Positions 1-9,538 are shown, numbered from the stretch's first letter. The stretch is 64,000 nt of DNA from an uncultured Anaeroplasmataceae bacterium (GCA_947629825.1 CANRFF010000005.1:62001-126000); one strand, 5' to 3'. The notes: a model not told the origin generated them from the letters alone. Program-made: numbers and translations.

Positions 1-455
1 TCCTGCAGTAAAAGCAAAGCTCTTGCTTCATTGGTGGTATCGTTTGGCACAATAATTCTGTCGTTTTTCGCAATCGCACTCAAAGAGTCTTTTTGACCCT
101 TATAAATCGCAAACGGCTCATAGTGAACGGCACCGACACTGACCAAATGAGTATGATTCTTTTCGTTGAAATCATTGAGATAAGTGATGTGCTGAAAATA
201 ATTCGCATCCAGTTCGCCGTTATCTACCGATTTATTCGGAATGATATAATCATCGAACACTTTGATATCCAAATCGAATCCCTTGTCTTTCAAAAGATCT
301 TTGGCCTTTTCCAGAATCTCCGCATGGGGACTGGCCGAGGCGCCGACCGTAATTTTCTTGACATCTTCAGCGAGGGGTTTCCATTCTTTTTTACAAGCAG
401 TCAGAGAAAACGTCCCCACCAAAGCCAAAACTGCCGTTAAAATCCATTTTTTCAT
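1..455 (-). CDS. metQ: MetQ methionine-binding lipoprotein (3' end outside window)
   Basis: Substrate-binding lipoprotein of the MetNIQ D/L-methionine ABC importer. It is anchored outside the membrane and delivers methionine to MetI. Reading the minus strand from ATG at 455 gives a signal peptide starting MKKWILTAVLALVG and ending in the lipobox LTAC (Cys20), then an NlpA-family domain with ITVGASASPHAEIL and the stretch NGELDANYFQHITYL. About 151 residues are present of a usual 260-280; the rest lies beyond the left edge. GGAGAG at 462-467 is the ribosome binding site. It follows metI by 13 bp and is last in the metN-metI-metQ operon, so it should be controlled by the T-box upstream of metN. 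Seen: lipobox and NlpA-like sequence. Known: family role. Substrate methionine is supported by the operon and the T-box. Confidence 0.93.
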   Translation of the reverse strand, partial: MKKWILTAVLALVGTFSLTACKKEWKPLAEDVKKITVGASASPHAEILEKAKDLLKDKGFDLDIKVFDDYIIPNKSVDNGELDANYFQHITYLNDFNEKNHTHLVSVGAVHYEPFAIYKGQKDSLSAIAKNDRIIVPNDTTNEARALLLLQ

Positions 456-468
456 TTTTTTCTCTCCT

Positions 469-1134
469 TTAATTTGTTTTTCTGTGATCCCAATGTTTGG
501 CCAGTCGCATTCCCACTTCTTGAAACAACTGAACCAAAAGAACCAGTAATATGATACTGTAAAGCATGATATCACTTTCGTAGCGGTAATATCCGTAATT
601 GATCGCAATCGCTCCCAATCCGGAACCTCCGATAAATCCGGCCATGGCGGAATATCCCAAAATCGTTGTGATACTGATTGCCACGCCTACCAATAAAGAA
701 GGTCTGGCTTCCGGAAGCAATACTTTGAATACGACTTTCCACTTCGATGTGCCCATCGCCAACGCCGCTTCGATGACGCCTTCGTCTACTTCTTTCAGCG
801 ACGATTCGATCATTCTTGCGACAAAAGGAATCGCCGCAATGACCAATGGGACAATCGTCGCATAAGTGCCGATCCCCGTTCCGACAATCCATCTGGTAAA
901 TGGTAACACCAAAACCAATAGAATCAAAAACGGAATGGACCGGAAAATGTTGACAACAACGCCCAAAACCATATTCAAGATCCGATTCGGCCAAATTCCT
1001 TTGGAATCGGTAATCGTCAACAAGACGCCGAGCGGAATTCCGAAAAGATAGGCGAAAAAGGTAGACAGTACCGTCATATAGAGGGTTTGAAGGGTGGCCT
1101 CTGCCAATAATTTAACTATTTGTGAAGTGTCCAT
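469..1134 (-). CDS. metI: MetI methionine ABC transporter permease
   Basis: Inner-membrane permease of the methionine importer, 221 aa, the usual length. Five hydrophobic segments are visible. The EAA-type loop that docks on the ATPase is at EAALAMGTSKWKVVFKVLLP, about residues 125-145. The N-terminus MDTSQIVKLLAEATLQTLYM matches the family start. Its start lies inside the 3' end of metN (23-bp overlap), so translation is probably coupled. It is followed by metQ. Nothing looks broken. Substrate specificity is inferred from the MetQ partner and the Met T-box. Confidence 0.95.
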   Translation of the reverse strand: MDTSQIVKLLAEATLQTLYMTVLSTFFAYLFGIPLGVLLTITDSKGIWPNRILNMVLGVVVNIFRSIPFLILLVLVLPFTRWIVGTGIGTYATIVPLVIAAIPFVARMIESSLKEVDEGVIEAALAMGTSKWKVVFKVLLPEARPSLLVGVAISITTILGYSAMAGFIGGSGLGAIAINYGYYRYESDIMLYSIILLVLLVQLFQEVGMRLAKHWDHRKTN

Positions 1135-2128
1135 AATGTTCCTCCTGATATAGAATACGGCTGGAATTCAAATAGTTTTTGACTTTCGCAATCGTGTTTT
1201 CCTCTTCCGGCAACTGTAAAATCATTTCCCCATACATTTTATCGTCGACCACCCGAATGCTTGCCTGCAAGATATTGATCATTGCTTTGGTCTTCAAAAT
1301 CATTTCGGCAATGAGCGGTTCTAACGCCGTTCCGTCGAAAATCAATCTCAGACAGGTTTCTCCCATCGGCGTTTCCTTGAGGTCGATTTGCGGAAAAATC
1401 AGACTTTTCGCAATATCGGTGGAAGGACGGACAAAAATTTCTTTCACCGGCCCTTCTTCTTGGATTTTCCCATGGTCGATGATGGCCACCCGATTGCAGA
1501 TCGCTTCGATGACCCGCATTTCATGAGTAATGATCACAATGGTGATTCCGAATTGTTCGTTGATCTGTTTCAACAACTCCAGAATGGAATTGGTGGTCGT
1601 CGGATCCAGCGCACTGGTCGCCTCATCACAAAGTAAAACGCTTGGGCGATTCGCAATGGCACGGGCAATGGCTACCCGTTGTTTCTGTCCTCCGGATAGC
1701 TGTTGGGGATACGCTTGAAGTTTATCTTCCAAACCGACGAGTTTCAAAAGATCTTTGGCCGTCTGAACGGCTTGTTCTTTGGGAACTTTGGCCAATTCCA
1801 ACGGATACAAAACATTTTTCAAGACCGTCCGTTGTTCCAGAAGGTGAAATCCTTGGAAGATCATTCCGATTTTCATTCTCATTTTCCGAAGACTTTTCCC
1901 GTTCAATTCGGATAAATCCTGCCCTTCGAAATACACTTTCCCAGACGTCGGTTTTTCCAAAAAATTCATACAGCGGATCAATGTTGATTTTCCGGCACCG
2001 GAAAGACCGATAATTCCGTAAATGTCTTTTTTTTGAATCGAAAGATCGATTTCATCAAGTGCCACCACGGTTTCCTTTTTCAAATGAAATTCTTTATGCA
2101 ATTGTTCGATACGTATGATTTCTTCCAT
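1112..2128 (-). CDS. metN: MetN methionine ABC transporter ATPase
   Basis: ATP-binding subunit of the MetNIQ importer, 338 aa. Walker A GLSGAGKST is at residues 41-49, the ABC signature LSGGQKQR near 143 and Walker B LLCDEATSALDP shortly after. A C-terminal NIL/ACT-like domain (about 260-338) in this family binds methionine and inhibits transport when methionine is plentiful. The ATG at 2128 is chosen because AGGAGG sits at 2132-2138; the longer frame to 2161 would run into the terminator hairpin. First gene of metN-metI-metQ, behind a T-box, so expression should rise when uncharged tRNA-Met accumulates. Confidence 0.96.
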   Translation of the reverse strand: MEEIIRIEQLHKEFHLKKETVVALDEIDLSIQKKDIYGIIGLSGAGKSTLIRCMNFLEKPTSGKVYFEGQDLSELNGKSLRKMRMKIGMIFQGFHLLEQRTVLKNVLYPLELAKVPKEQAVQTAKDLLKLVGLEDKLQAYPQQLSGGQKQRVAIARAIANRPSVLLCDEATSALDPTTTNSILELLKQINEQFGITIVIITHEMRVIEAICNRVAIIDHGKIQEEGPVKEIFVRPSTDIAKSLIFPQIDLKETPMGETCLRLIFDGTALEPLIAEMILKTKAMINILQASIRVVDDKMYGEMILQLPEEENTIAKVKNYLNSSRILYQEEHYGHFTNS

Positions 2129-2138
2129 AAAACCTCCT

Positions 2139-2407
2139 AAAAAAAAGTCCTTAAGCATCAAAGCCTAAGGACGAAAAATCGTGGTACCACCTTATTTCGC
2201 AAATACCTCACGATATCTGCCTCATCAAGTACAAACATACTCTATCTCTGTAACGGGAGAACCCGAAACACCCTAACGATTGCTCGAATGTTCAACTCCA
2301 AGACCATCTTCTGCCATTTTCCGATGATTCTCTTTCACCCGATGAGAACTCTCTTTCCATTTTCGAATGGCATACTCTTCTTTTCGTCGTTTTTTATTTC
2401 TTAAATT
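2139..2407 (-). promoter_or_regulatory. T-box riboswitch leader, probably methionine-specific
   Basis: About 265 nt of leader RNA precede metN. The conserved T-box AAGGTGGTACCACG is at 2180-2193. It is followed by a terminator hairpin with arms CGTCCTTAGGC and GCTTAAGGAC (2147-2173) and a U tract. In stem I the arms GCCATT and AATGGC close the upper helix, and the loop 3' strand reads GAAG-AUG-G, placing an AUG (Met) specifier at 2305-2307. The UGGU of the T-box would pair with an ACCA acceptor end, as expected for tRNA-Met. Uncharged tRNA binding would favour the antiterminator and transcription into metNIQ. The specifier comes from manual folding, so it is less certain than the T-box itself. 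Confidence 0.92.
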
Positions 2408-2413
2408 ATACAC

Positions 2414-2441
2414 ATTATAACATAAAATATGTTTTTGTCAA
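2414..2441 (-). promoter_or_regulatory. Sigma-A promoter of the metNIQ T-box operon
   Basis: TTGACA (2436-2441) and TATAAT (2414-2419), both perfect, separated by 16 bp. Transcription would start near 2407, immediately before T-box stem I. Confidence 0.85.
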
Positions 2442-2455
2442 TCAATTTTTGAATT

Positions 2456-2881
2456 TTACGCTTCATAGGCATCCAAAATTTTTTTGGCCACTTCTTTGAC
2501 GGTAAAATCTTCTGCCAGATTTCCCGTATTCATTTGGAACGTACCGCCCCATTCGAATCCGTCTTTGTACTTCGGACAAAGATGGAAATGCAAATGGCCT
2601 AAAGTATCGCCGTAAGCACCATAATTGATCCGATCGGGATGAAATGCTTTTTGAATGGCTTTGGCTACGTCGGAAACATCTTTCATAAAGGCATTTCTTT
2701 CCTCATCGGACAAATCCTGAATTTCCGCAACATGGTCTTTTTTGTATGCGACGACCATTCTTCCCGGATGAGTCTGGTCTTTGAACACAATCACTTCCGA
2801 AGTTTCGGTTTCAAAAGCCAGAAATCCGAATTTGGCAAGCGGTTCCCCATAATTACAGTACGGACATCCTTCTTTTTTCAT
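2456..2881 (-). CDS. HIT-family nucleotide hydrolase/transferase
   Basis: Histidine-triad protein of 141 aa. It carries the diagnostic HIT motif HLHFHLCP near the C-terminus, preceded by YGDTLG, and an N-terminal C-P-Y-C pair that may bind zinc. HIT proteins hydrolyse or transfer nucleotide phosphates such as AMP-lysine or dinucleoside polyphosphates; the substrate here is unknown. Two adjacent ATGs (2884 and 2881) follow GGAGG at 2888-2892; the second has better spacing. The long in-frame extension upstream overlaps the 3' end of lepA and is not protein-like. It lies 14 bp after lepA and probably shares its transcript. The metN promoter lies between its stop and the T-box. Confidence 0.9.
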   Translation of the reverse strand: MKKEGCPYCNYGEPLAKFGFLAFETETSEVIVFKDQTHPGRMVVAYKKDHVAEIQDLSDEERNAFMKDVSDVAKAIQKAFHPDRINYGAYGDTLGHLHFHLCPKYKDGFEWGGTFQMNTGNLAEDFTVKEVAKKILDAYEA

Positions 2882-2895
2882 CATTTCCCTCCTTT

Positions 2896-4719
2896 CTAAT
2901 CTTCTGTCGATAAAATCGCCAAGAAAGCTTCTTGCGGAACTTCTACGTTTCCGATTGCTTTCATTTTCTTCTTTCCTTCTTTTTGTTTTTCCAATAATTT
3001 TTTCTTTCGGGAGACATCGCCTCCGTAACATTTTGCGAGAACATCTTTCCGAAGAGCCTTGATATCGCTTCGGGCAATGACTTTATGATTGACGACCGCC
3101 TGAACCGGTATTTCGAATAATTGGCGGGGAATCAAATCCTTGAGCTTTTCCACAATCACTTTTCCCCGTTCGTAAGCGAAATCCTTATGGACAATCGAAG
3201 AAAGCGCATCTACGACTTCCCCGTTTAACATAATATCCATTTTGACTAATTTCGAAGGTTGATAATTCCCGATTTCATAATCGAATGAGGCATATCCTTT
3301 GGTAGAACTTTTCAGTTTGTCGAAAAAGTCGAAAACAATTTCCAAAAGAGGCATCTGATAATGCAAAACGACCCGGGTTTGTTCGATATAATTCATATCA
3401 ATGAAAATTCCTCTTTTCTTCTGGCATAATTCCATCACGGCACCCACATAGTCCGTAGGAGCCATAATGGTGGAACGCACAAAAGGCTCTTCGATTCTTT
3501 CGATTTCCTGAAGATTCGGTAATGCACAGGGGTTATCAATGATTTCCATCGTCCGATCGGTTTTGTAGACATGATAGGAAACCGATGGTGCCGTCGCAAT
3601 CAATTCGATGCCGAATTCCCGAGCGATTCTTTCTTTGATGATATCCATATGCAGAAGTCCCAAAAATCCGGTTCTGAAGCCAAATCCCAGCGCTTGAGAC
3701 GTTTCCGGTTCGAAGATGAGGGAGGCATCGGAAAGTTTTAATTTATCCAGTGCATCTTTCAAATCCTGATACTGTTTCGAATCAATCGGATAAAGTCCGC
3801 AAAAGACCATCGGATTCAACTTCCGATATCCTTCCAAAGGCAACTGGGCCGGTTGATTTTTCAAGGTAATTGTGTCGCCGACATGAACCGTTTGAATGTC
3901 TTTGATCGATGCGGTAATATAACCGACATCTCCGGCCATCAGATAGTCTCTTTGACTTTCTTTCGGTGTCCGAACCCCCAATTCGACCACTTGGTATTCG
4001 GCGCCGGTAGACATAAAGCGAATGACATCGTTTTTTCGGATGATTCCTTCTTTGACGCAAACTAAAATGACCACGCCCCGATAAGAATCAAACGCACTGT
4101 CGAAAATGAGCGCTCGCACCGGTGCTTCGATATCTCCCGTCGGTGCGGGAATATCCGAAACCACTTGTTCCAAAATGTCTTGGACGCCCTGACCGGTTTT
4201 TGCCGAGGCCAGAACCGCTTCAAAGGCGGGGATACCGATGACATCTTCGATTTCTTTTTTGGTTTTTTCCGGATCGGCGGACGGAAGGTCGATTTTATTG
4301 ATTAAAGGTAAAATTTCCAGATGATTGTCCAAAGCCAGATACACATTGGCAAGCGTTTGTGCTTCGACTCCCTGTGTGGCATCGACGACCAGAATCGCTC
4401 CTTCGCAAGCGGCTAAACTACGGGAAACCTCATAGGTAAAATCCACATGACCCGGAGTATCGATTAAATGAAATTCATATTCCAAGCCGTTTTTGGCGGT
4501 ATAAATCAAACTGACGGCATTCAATTTGATCGTAATGCCCCGTTCCCGTTCCAAGTCCATCGAATCCAACATCTGATCCTGCATAAGACGCAAGTCCACG
4601 GATTTGCAGATTTCCAAAATCCGATCGGCAAGAGTGGATTTTCCATGGTCAATATGAGCGATGATACAAAAATTGCGGATTCTTTTCTGACGTTGTTTCA
4701 TCGTAGCGATATCATCCAT
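2896..4719 (-). CDS. lepA: Elongation factor 4 (LepA), ribosome GTPase
   Basis: Translational GTPase that rebinds ribosomes and influences initiation and back-translocation. The 607 aa match the family length. G1 AHIDHGKST lies near residue 22, DTPGHVDF is G3 and NKIDLP is G4. The C-terminal domain peculiar to LepA includes [16 protein letters not shown]. The ATG at 4719 is preferred because AGGTG at 4726-4730 is spaced 6 nt; the in-frame GTG at 4728 is part of that ribosome binding site. It has its own promoter just upstream, downstream of the RNase P RNA terminator. The HIT gene follows closely. Confidence 0.97.
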   Translation of the reverse strand: MDDIATMKQRQKRIRNFCIIAHIDHGKSTLADRILEICKSVDLRLMQDQMLDSMDLERERGITIKLNAVSLIYTAKNGLEYEFHLIDTPGHVDFTYEVSRSLAACEGAILVVDATQGVEAQTLANVYLALDNHLEILPLINKIDLPSADPEKTKKEIEDVIGIPAFEAVLASAKTGQGVQDILEQVVSDIPAPTGDIEAPVRALIFDSAFDSYRGVVILVCVKEGIIRKNDVIRFMSTGAEYQVVELGVRTPKESQRDYLMAGDVGYITASIKDIQTVHVGDTITLKNQPAQLPLEGYRKLNPMVFCGLYPIDSKQYQDLKDALDKLKLSDASLIFEPETSQALGFGFRTGFLGLLHMDIIKERIAREFGIELIATAPSVSYHVYKTDRTMEIIDNPCALPNLQEIERIEEPFVRSTIMAPTDYVGAVMELCQKKRGIFIDMNYIEQTRVVLHYQMPLLEIVFDFFDKLKSSTKGYASFDYEIGNYQPSKLVKMDIMLNGEVVDALSSIVHKDFAYERGKVIVEKLKDLIPRQLFEIPVQAVVNHKVIARSDIKALRKDVLAKCYGGDVSRKKKLLEKQKEGKKKMKAIGNVEVPQEAFLAILSTED

Positions 4720-4743
4720 ATACTTCACCTGCCTGATGGTTCT

Positions 4744-4772
4744 ATTCTAGCAAAAAACCCCTTTTTTTTCAA
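4744..4772 (-). promoter_or_regulatory. Promoter of lepA
   Basis: TTGAAA (4767-4772), 17-bp spacer, TAGAAT (4744-4749). The spacer is an unusual A-tract, GGGG, T-tract block, closely matched in the thyA promoter. Confidence 0.7.
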
Positions 4773-4778
4773 GAGAAT

Positions 4779-4804
4779 AAAAAAAGGAGAATTCGCATTC
4801 TCCT
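4779..4804 (-). terminator. Rho-independent terminator of the RNase P RNA gene
   Basis: Arms GGAGAAT and ATTCTCC around a GCGA tetraloop, followed by TTTTTTT on the minus strand. Confidence 0.88.
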
Positions 4805-4805
4805 T

Positions 4806-5147
4806 CGGCAGTCTGTAAGCCACGTTCTGTACCTCAAAGGCGGTAACTATTTATCTGCAGAATTTCTGCCTCGAAAAAACTTCGTTTCGCTTTTTCAAGT
4901 GCCCCTACCATAAATTTGGGTTGCTGACTTGTGGGGTTTACCTCGTTTCATTTTTACGTTTCCGTAAAACTCGTTTCTGTGGCACGTTATAAAATACACC
5001 ATATTCGTAAGAAATTAGGTTTCTTTTGCCGTCATTTTCATGCCTTAGTTTATTGATTCACTAAGCACAAACACTACAATCATCACAGATTGTGTCAGCG
5101 TGGACTTTCCTAACCCTCTTTTCGAGAGCTCAGTTACCCGACTGCCA
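4806..5147 (-). ncRNA. rnpB: RNase P RNA
   Basis: Catalytic RNA of RNase P, which matures tRNA 5' ends. The minus strand carries the conserved 5' core AGGAAAGTCCACGCT (about 5097-5111) and the conserved 3' core ACAGAACGTGGCTTACAGAC (about 4811-4830). The terminal P1 helix is visible as GGCAGTC (5140-5146) pairing with GACTGCC (4807-4813). The length, about 340 nt, is typical, and a promoter and terminator flank it. The Bacillota B-type architecture is assumed from lineage, not folded in full. The ends are estimated from the P1 pairing to within a few bases. Confidence 0.95.
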
Positions 5148-5152
5148 TTCAA

Positions 5153-5180
5153 ATTATATCATTTTTCGGTTGAAAATCAA
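5153..5180 (-). promoter_or_regulatory. Promoter of rnpB
   Basis: TTGATT (5175-5180), 16-bp spacer and TATAAT (5153-5158), only a few bases before the RNA 5' end. The -35 overlaps the stop region of pnp. Confidence 0.8.
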
Positions 5181-7342
5181 GCCACAGGGCTTTTTTCGTT
5201 TCTTTTTTGCGCATCTTTCAACGCATCTTTGCGGGACAAATCAATTTGTCCTTTTTCGTTGACTCCGATGCACTTAACGATAATCTCATCATTCAAAGAT
5301 ACGACATCTTCCGGTTTTTCCACCCGTTCCAAAGCCAATTTGGAAATATGGCAAAGTCCTTCGGCTCCCGGCCACAATTCCACAAAAATACCGTATTTTT
5401 CGATTCTCGTCACCCGGCCGGTATAAACTTTTCCGACCTCGGCTTCCCGAACGGAATCCAAAATGTACTGCAGACATTTTTTGGCCGTTTCCATATTGGA
5501 ATGCATCACAAATACCCGTCCGTCCTGTTCCAAATCGATCTTGACATTGTCAAACTTCTCGATGGTCGCATTGATAATCTTTCCGCCGGCTCCGATGACA
5601 TCTTTGATTTTATCCGGATTGATTTTGGCCGTAACGACTTTCGGTGCATATTCGGAAAGATTCGGCCGAACTTCCGCAATCGTGGTGGCCATATGATCCA
5701 ATATTTCCATTCTTCCTTTTTTCGCCTGAGCCAGAGCTTCTTTTAAAATCTGATAAGTAATTCCCCGGATTTTGATATCCATCTGCAAAGCGGTAATTCC
5801 TTCTCTTGTTCCGGCGACTTTGAAATCCATGTCTCCCAAGTGGTCTTCCAACCCCTGAATATCCGTCAGAATCGTATAATCATCGCCATAAGTGATGAGT
5901 CCCATCGCAATTCCCGCAACCGGTGCCTTGATCGGTACGCCCGCAGCCATTAACGCAAGTGTTCCGGAACAGATGGTTGCCTGTGAGGAAGAACCGTTGG
6001 ATTCCAAAATTTCCGATACGACACGAATGGTATAAGGGAATTCCTCTTCGGACGGAATGACATACGACAAGGCTCTTTCTCCCAGTGCCCCATGTCCGAT
6101 TTCCCGACGTCCCGGAGCGCCGTATCTTCCGGTTTCCCCGACCGAAAATGCCGGGAAGTTGTAATGAAGCATAAATCTTTTATTCGGCTCTTCGGTCAAC
6201 CCGTCGATAATCTGACTGTCAATCAAAGACCCCAACGTTACCGTTCCCAAACTTTGTGTCTGACCTCTGGTAAACAGTGCGGAACCGTGAACTCTCGGAA
6301 GAACATCCACCCGACTCGAAAGCGGACGGATTTCATCGACTTTTCGTCCGTCCGGACGAATTTTATCCACCGAAATCAAACGACGGACTTCCGTGTGCAA
6401 AATATCATCCAGCGTATATTGTACGTGTTTCAGATAAAGTTGTTTTTGTTCGGTATCGATCACTTTGATACCTTCGATTTCTTTGATGAATACTTTTTCA
6501 TCGAAGTGCTTCAACGTTTCTTCATTGATACTGTCAATCGCTTCATAACGTTTTAGTTTGTCTTCGATGCGGATGGCTTGAATCAAGCGCTTTTCCGCAT
6601 AATCCCGAACCTCTTGAGCAATATTTTCATCGACTTTGAACAGTTCGACCTCCACTTTTTCTTTTCCGCATTCTGCGATAATTTGTTGCTGGAAGTCGCA
6701 TAATTTCTGAATTTCCGCATGGCCGAACTTCAATGCTTCCCACATATCTTCTTCGCTTGCGAAACGAGCACCGGCCTCCACCATATTGATGGCTTCATGG
6801 GTTCCCGCAACCGTCAGATTGATATCGGTTTGTTCCATTTCCTCCGCCGTCGGATTGATTTTGAATTCGCCGTTGATTCTTCCGACCACCACTCCGGCAA
6901 TCGGTCCTTCAAACGGAATATCCGAAATGGACAGCGCAATCGAAGATCCCAACATCGCAGCCATGGCTGTCGTACAATCCGGATCACTTGAAAGAACCGT
7001 ATTGATCACTTGAACTTCATTTCTGAATCCTTCGGCAAACAACGGTCGAATCGGACGGTCAATCAACCGAGAAACCAAAGTTTCATGTTCCGTCGGGCGC
7101 CCCTCCCGTCTTAAAAATCCTCCCGGAATTTTTCCGGCAGCGTATAGTTTTTCTTGGTAAATTACCATTAAAGGGAAGAAATCTGCGGTAGATGCTTCAT
7201 GATTCGAACAAACTGCTGATAATACCGTACTTCCTCCGTAAGTCACAAGACAAGCACCATTGGCCTGTTTTGCCACTTCGCCGATTTCGATAACCAGTGG
7301 ACGTCCCGCCCAACTGTACTCGAAGCGTTTTACTTCACTCAT
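5177..7342 (-). CDS. pnp: Polyribonucleotide nucleotidyltransferase (PNPase)
   Basis: Phosphorolytic 3'-5' exoribonuclease of mRNA turnover, cytoplasmic trimer, 721 aa as usual. Two RNase PH-like halves are joined by a helical linker: the first includes [13 protein letters not shown], the second [23 protein letters not shown] domain with [16 protein letters not shown] lies at about 555-615 and an S1 domain with [17 protein letters not shown] near 640. AAGGAG sits 7 nt before the ATG. In many Bacillota pnp directly follows rpsO; here two unrelated hydrolase genes intervene, and pnp has its own promoter. Confidence 0.98.
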   Translation of the reverse strand: MSEVKRFEYSWAGRPLVIEIGEVAKQANGACLVTYGGSTVLSAVCSNHEASTADFFPLMVIYQEKLYAAGKIPGGFLRREGRPTEHETLVSRLIDRPIRPLFAEGFRNEVQVINTVLSSDPDCTTAMAAMLGSSIALSISDIPFEGPIAGVVVGRINGEFKINPTAEEMEQTDINLTVAGTHEAINMVEAGARFASEEDMWEALKFGHAEIQKLCDFQQQIIAECGKEKVEVELFKVDENIAQEVRDYAEKRLIQAIRIEDKLKRYEAIDSINEETLKHFDEKVFIKEIEGIKVIDTEQKQLYLKHVQYTLDDILHTEVRRLISVDKIRPDGRKVDEIRPLSSRVDVLPRVHGSALFTRGQTQSLGTVTLGSLIDSQIIDGLTEEPNKRFMLHYNFPAFSVGETGRYGAPGRREIGHGALGERALSYVIPSEEEFPYTIRVVSEILESNGSSSQATICSGTLALMAAGVPIKAPVAGIAMGLITYGDDYTILTDIQGLEDHLGDMDFKVAGTREGITALQMDIKIRGITYQILKEALAQAKKGRMEILDHMATTIAEVRPNLSEYAPKVVTAKINPDKIKDVIGAGGKIINATIEKFDNVKIDLEQDGRVFVMHSNMETAKKCLQYILDSVREAEVGKVYTGRVTRIEKYGIFVELWPGAEGLCHISKLALERVEKPEDVVSLNDEIIVKCIGVNEKGQIDLSRKDALKDAQKRNEKSPVA

Positions 7343-7390
7343 TCTTTTTCTCCTTAATTATTTTCTCTTCTTTTTTCATATAACATTTTT

Positions 7391-7399
7391 ATTATACCA
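7391..7399 (-). promoter_or_regulatory. Extended -10 promoter of pnp
   Basis: TGG directly before TATAAT (7391-7396), an extended -10 element; no strong -35 is present. The leader to the pnp start is about 42 nt. Confidence 0.65.
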
Positions 7400-7433
7400 C
7401 AATTTGTACCGATTTTAAATAAAATATTTCATG

Positions 7434-7467
7434 AAAACAAAAAGACCCGTCATTTTTCCGGGTCCAA
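7434..7467 (-). terminator. Terminator after the DUF2974-type hydrolase gene
   Basis: Minus-strand arms GACCCG and CGGGTC around an AT-rich loop, followed by TTTTTG. It overlaps the stop codon and separates the hydrolase pair from pnp. Confidence 0.8.
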
Positions 7468-8529
7468 AGCGCCGAAAGATGCTTTAATATAGTATTTTAA
7501 AAGTTTCATCGAAAGTTTGAAAAATTGTTTTTTCTGTTGAAACGGCAAATTGAGATAAGAGAAAATATAACTTTTGATTGTTTTGAAAGTATTTTTTTTG
7601 AACTGATTCAGATTGGTAATATTCGCTCTTTGAAAGACATCTTCCAGATAATAAACCAACTCTTCTTTTTCTTCATAAGATAGGGCCATTAACCACTGAT
7701 AAATCGAACGACTCAAAATTTTGGAAAGATGCGAGATATGGTCTACATAAACAAAATTTTCGTTTTCAATCTGCCATAAATAAAGATCATGCTGAAAAAT
7801 TCCCATAAATTTGCTTTTGATGATTTTGAACTGATCCACATGGTTCAACAACAAACCGACGATATCGTCTTCCGGAACGAATTTGTGATGTTTGCTGGCA
7901 ATATTGGAAAAAGATGATGTTTCCAACACGTTCGAGTTAAAGCCGGGTCCGTCGAAATTATAGATGGCCCGAAGCAGTTCCTGACGGGCTTCGCTTAAGT
8001 GAATGCCCACGAATAAAGCGACATTTCCGCCTTTGGAATGACCGCATAGAGTGTAGGTTCCCGGATATTCGAGAATGATTCTTTCGGTATATTTCAATCC
8101 GATTTGGTGGGAGGGAATGGTTTCTTCAATTCCCAATTTCAAATCTTCTTTCCAGCCCGAAATTGCCAAATCGGTTCCGCGAAAGACGATGATATAGTGA
8201 TTTTTCAACCGATACGTTATCGAACAATATTGAACATCATCCGTCAGTACGGCTTCGACTTCTCCCATCTGTAAATCGGCAAACCTCATACTTTCGCAAA
8301 CCGCTTGAAACAGACGCTTGTTTCTTTTCGGACTTAAAGTATCCGTACTGATTTCTTCTAAGTGTTCTTTCGCCGGGGAAAGAAAGTGGAATCCTTTGCG
8401 AAAAATTTCGATTTTTTCGAAATTGAGATAACTCAGTTGGGTAAGTGCCAGATAGTCGGCGGGATTGAGTGGCGAATCGGTAAAAGAAATATCCTTGTGA
8501 GAATCGAGATAAGAAAAAATATCACCCAT
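7450..8529 (-). CDS. DUF2974 (Mbeg1-like) alpha/beta hydrolase
   Basis: Predicted serine hydrolase of 359 aa. The nucleophile elbow is CGHSKGGN with Ser165. YIIVFRGTD at 112-120 is the usual oxyanion strand, PEDDIVG (about 219-225) offers the acid and FQHDLY (about 245) the likely histidine. The N-terminus (IFSYLDSHKDISFTDSPLN) matches the DUF2974 family opening, so the start at 8529 is sound. No signal peptide is seen. The start overlaps the stop of the patatin gene by 8 bp, so translation is probably coupled and both may act on lipids. The substrate is unknown; lipase activity is inference from the fold. Confidence 0.85.
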   Translation of the reverse strand: MGDIFSYLDSHKDISFTDSPLNPADYLALTQLSYLNFEKIEIFRKGFHFLSPAKEHLEEISTDTLSPKRNKRLFQAVCESMRFADLQMGEVEAVLTDDVQYCSITYRLKNHYIIVFRGTDLAISGWKEDLKLGIEETIPSHQIGLKYTERIILEYPGTYTLCGHSKGGNVALFVGIHLSEARQELLRAIYNFDGPGFNSNVLETSSFSNIASKHHKFVPEDDIVGLLLNHVDQFKIIKSKFMGIFQHDLYLWQIENENFVYVDHISHLSKILSRSIYQWLMALSYEEKEELVYYLEDVFQRANITNLNQFKKNTFKTIKSYIFSYLNLPFQQKKQFFKLSMKLLKYYIKASFGALDPEK

Positions 8530-9436
8530 TTTCTTTCCTCCTTTTTTTGTCTTTAATCAAGGGTTTAATGGCTTTTTTACTGCGAAAGAGTTGGGAAAAT
8601 CCGTTCAATGTGGTAATGACCCGATCAATCGTTCCGTCTTTCATCCGTTCTTGGAATTCTTCCTCGTAGAGTTCATTGACGGAGGTGCGGATTCCTTCCA
8701 AATTCCCATATCCGTGTTCGAAAATCTTTCGGCAGATCCGAATTCCGTATTCGTATCCTCCCTCTAACATTTTATTCAAAACGGAGGTATTGAAGTTAAA
8801 ACTGGATTTTCGTAAATTATTTCCCAAAGACGCATCCAGATCCAAAACGATGGTATCGGAATTTTTCCGCCAACTGTCTTTTAAAATATATTTCGAATCG
8901 AAATGAATACATAAAATGAGGTCGAGCGAATGTTTTTCCATCAGCGGATAAATCGGCATATTGTCAAAAGCCCCGCCGTCGATGGTCAGACAACACTTGT
9001 AAAATTTCGGCCAGCCCGTAATGAAAGGAAAACCCATGGAGGCACAGGAAAACTTTCTCCAGTTTTTATGATATTTTCCTTCCAAAAGATAATATCTTCC
9101 CACCAACCAAAACGGCAGATAGGTCATCGTCGCATAGAAAGGAATCTTCAGTTCATCTTCCGGTTGGATCAAAGAATACATGGTTTTTTTGATAAAACCA
9201 TGAAAATAACAGGCTTTGATCACCTGAAAAATATTATTGAAATCCGATGTTTTCCAAATTTGTTCGACTTCTTCCATTTTGTCGGCACAAAGTCCGTAGG
9301 CATTCAAAATCCCGATCGACGATGCGGAAACGATCTCAATGTCTTCCTTTGGAATATATTCTAAAAAAGCTTTTAAAAACCCAAATTGGAAAGCACCCTT
9401 CGCAAGTCCTCCTCCAAGTGTGATACCGATTTTCAT
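8522..9436 (-). CDS. Patatin-like phospholipase
   Basis: Patatin-family acyl hydrolase of 304 aa. The oxyanion loop GGGLAKGAF is at residues 8-16. The nucleophile elbow is A-S-S-I-G at 38-42 with Ser40; the first Gly of GxSxG is Ala here, a variation seen in some patatins. The catalytic Asp lies in TIDGGAFDNMPIYP. No signal peptide or membrane anchor is visible. GAGGTAG precedes the ATG. First gene of a two-gene unit with the DUF2974 hydrolase. Likely role: membrane or storage lipid hydrolysis (inference). Confidence 0.9.
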   Translation of the reverse strand: MKIGITLGGGLAKGAFQFGFLKAFLEYIPKEDIEIVSASSIGILNAYGLCADKMEEVEQIWKTSDFNNIFQVIKACYFHGFIKKTMYSLIQPEDELKIPFYATMTYLPFWLVGRYYLLEGKYHKNWRKFSCASMGFPFITGWPKFYKCCLTIDGGAFDNMPIYPLMEKHSLDLILCIHFDSKYILKDSWRKNSDTIVLDLDASLGNNLRKSSFNFNTSVLNKMLEGGYEYGIRICRKIFEHGYGNLEGIRTSVNELYEEEFQERMKDGTIDRVITTLNGFSQLFRSKKAIKPLIKDKKRRKENG

Positions 9437-9466
9437 TTTCTACCTCATTTATTCTTTTATAAAAAG

Positions 9467-9493
9467 ATTATACCACTCGACTTTTTTTGTCAA
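9467..9493 (-). promoter_or_regulatory. Promoter of the patatin-hydrolase pair
   Basis: TTGACA (9488-9493) and TATAAT (9467-9472) with a short 15-bp spacer, offset by an extended TGG before the -10. Confidence 0.7.
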
Positions 9494-9508
9494 CTTTTTC
9501 ATAGAAAA

Positions 9509-9538
9509 AAGTAAAAAAATAAGGGAGAGACTCCCTTA
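9509..9538 (-). terminator. Terminator of rpsO
   Basis: Minus-strand hairpin AAGGGAG-TCT-CTCCCTT followed by a U tract, starting at the rpsO stop codon. Together with the promoter at 9467-9493 it separates rpsO from the downstream hydrolases. Confidence 0.88.

Noticed and set aside
93-549. Plus-strand frames at the left end
   Set aside because: They are antisense shadows of metQ, which reads cleanly on the minus strand with a lipobox.
4719-4728. GTG start of lepA at 4728
   Set aside because: The GTG is inside the AGGTG ribosome binding site of the ATG at 4719. The same pattern was seen and rejected at thyA (17764) and glgB (42347).
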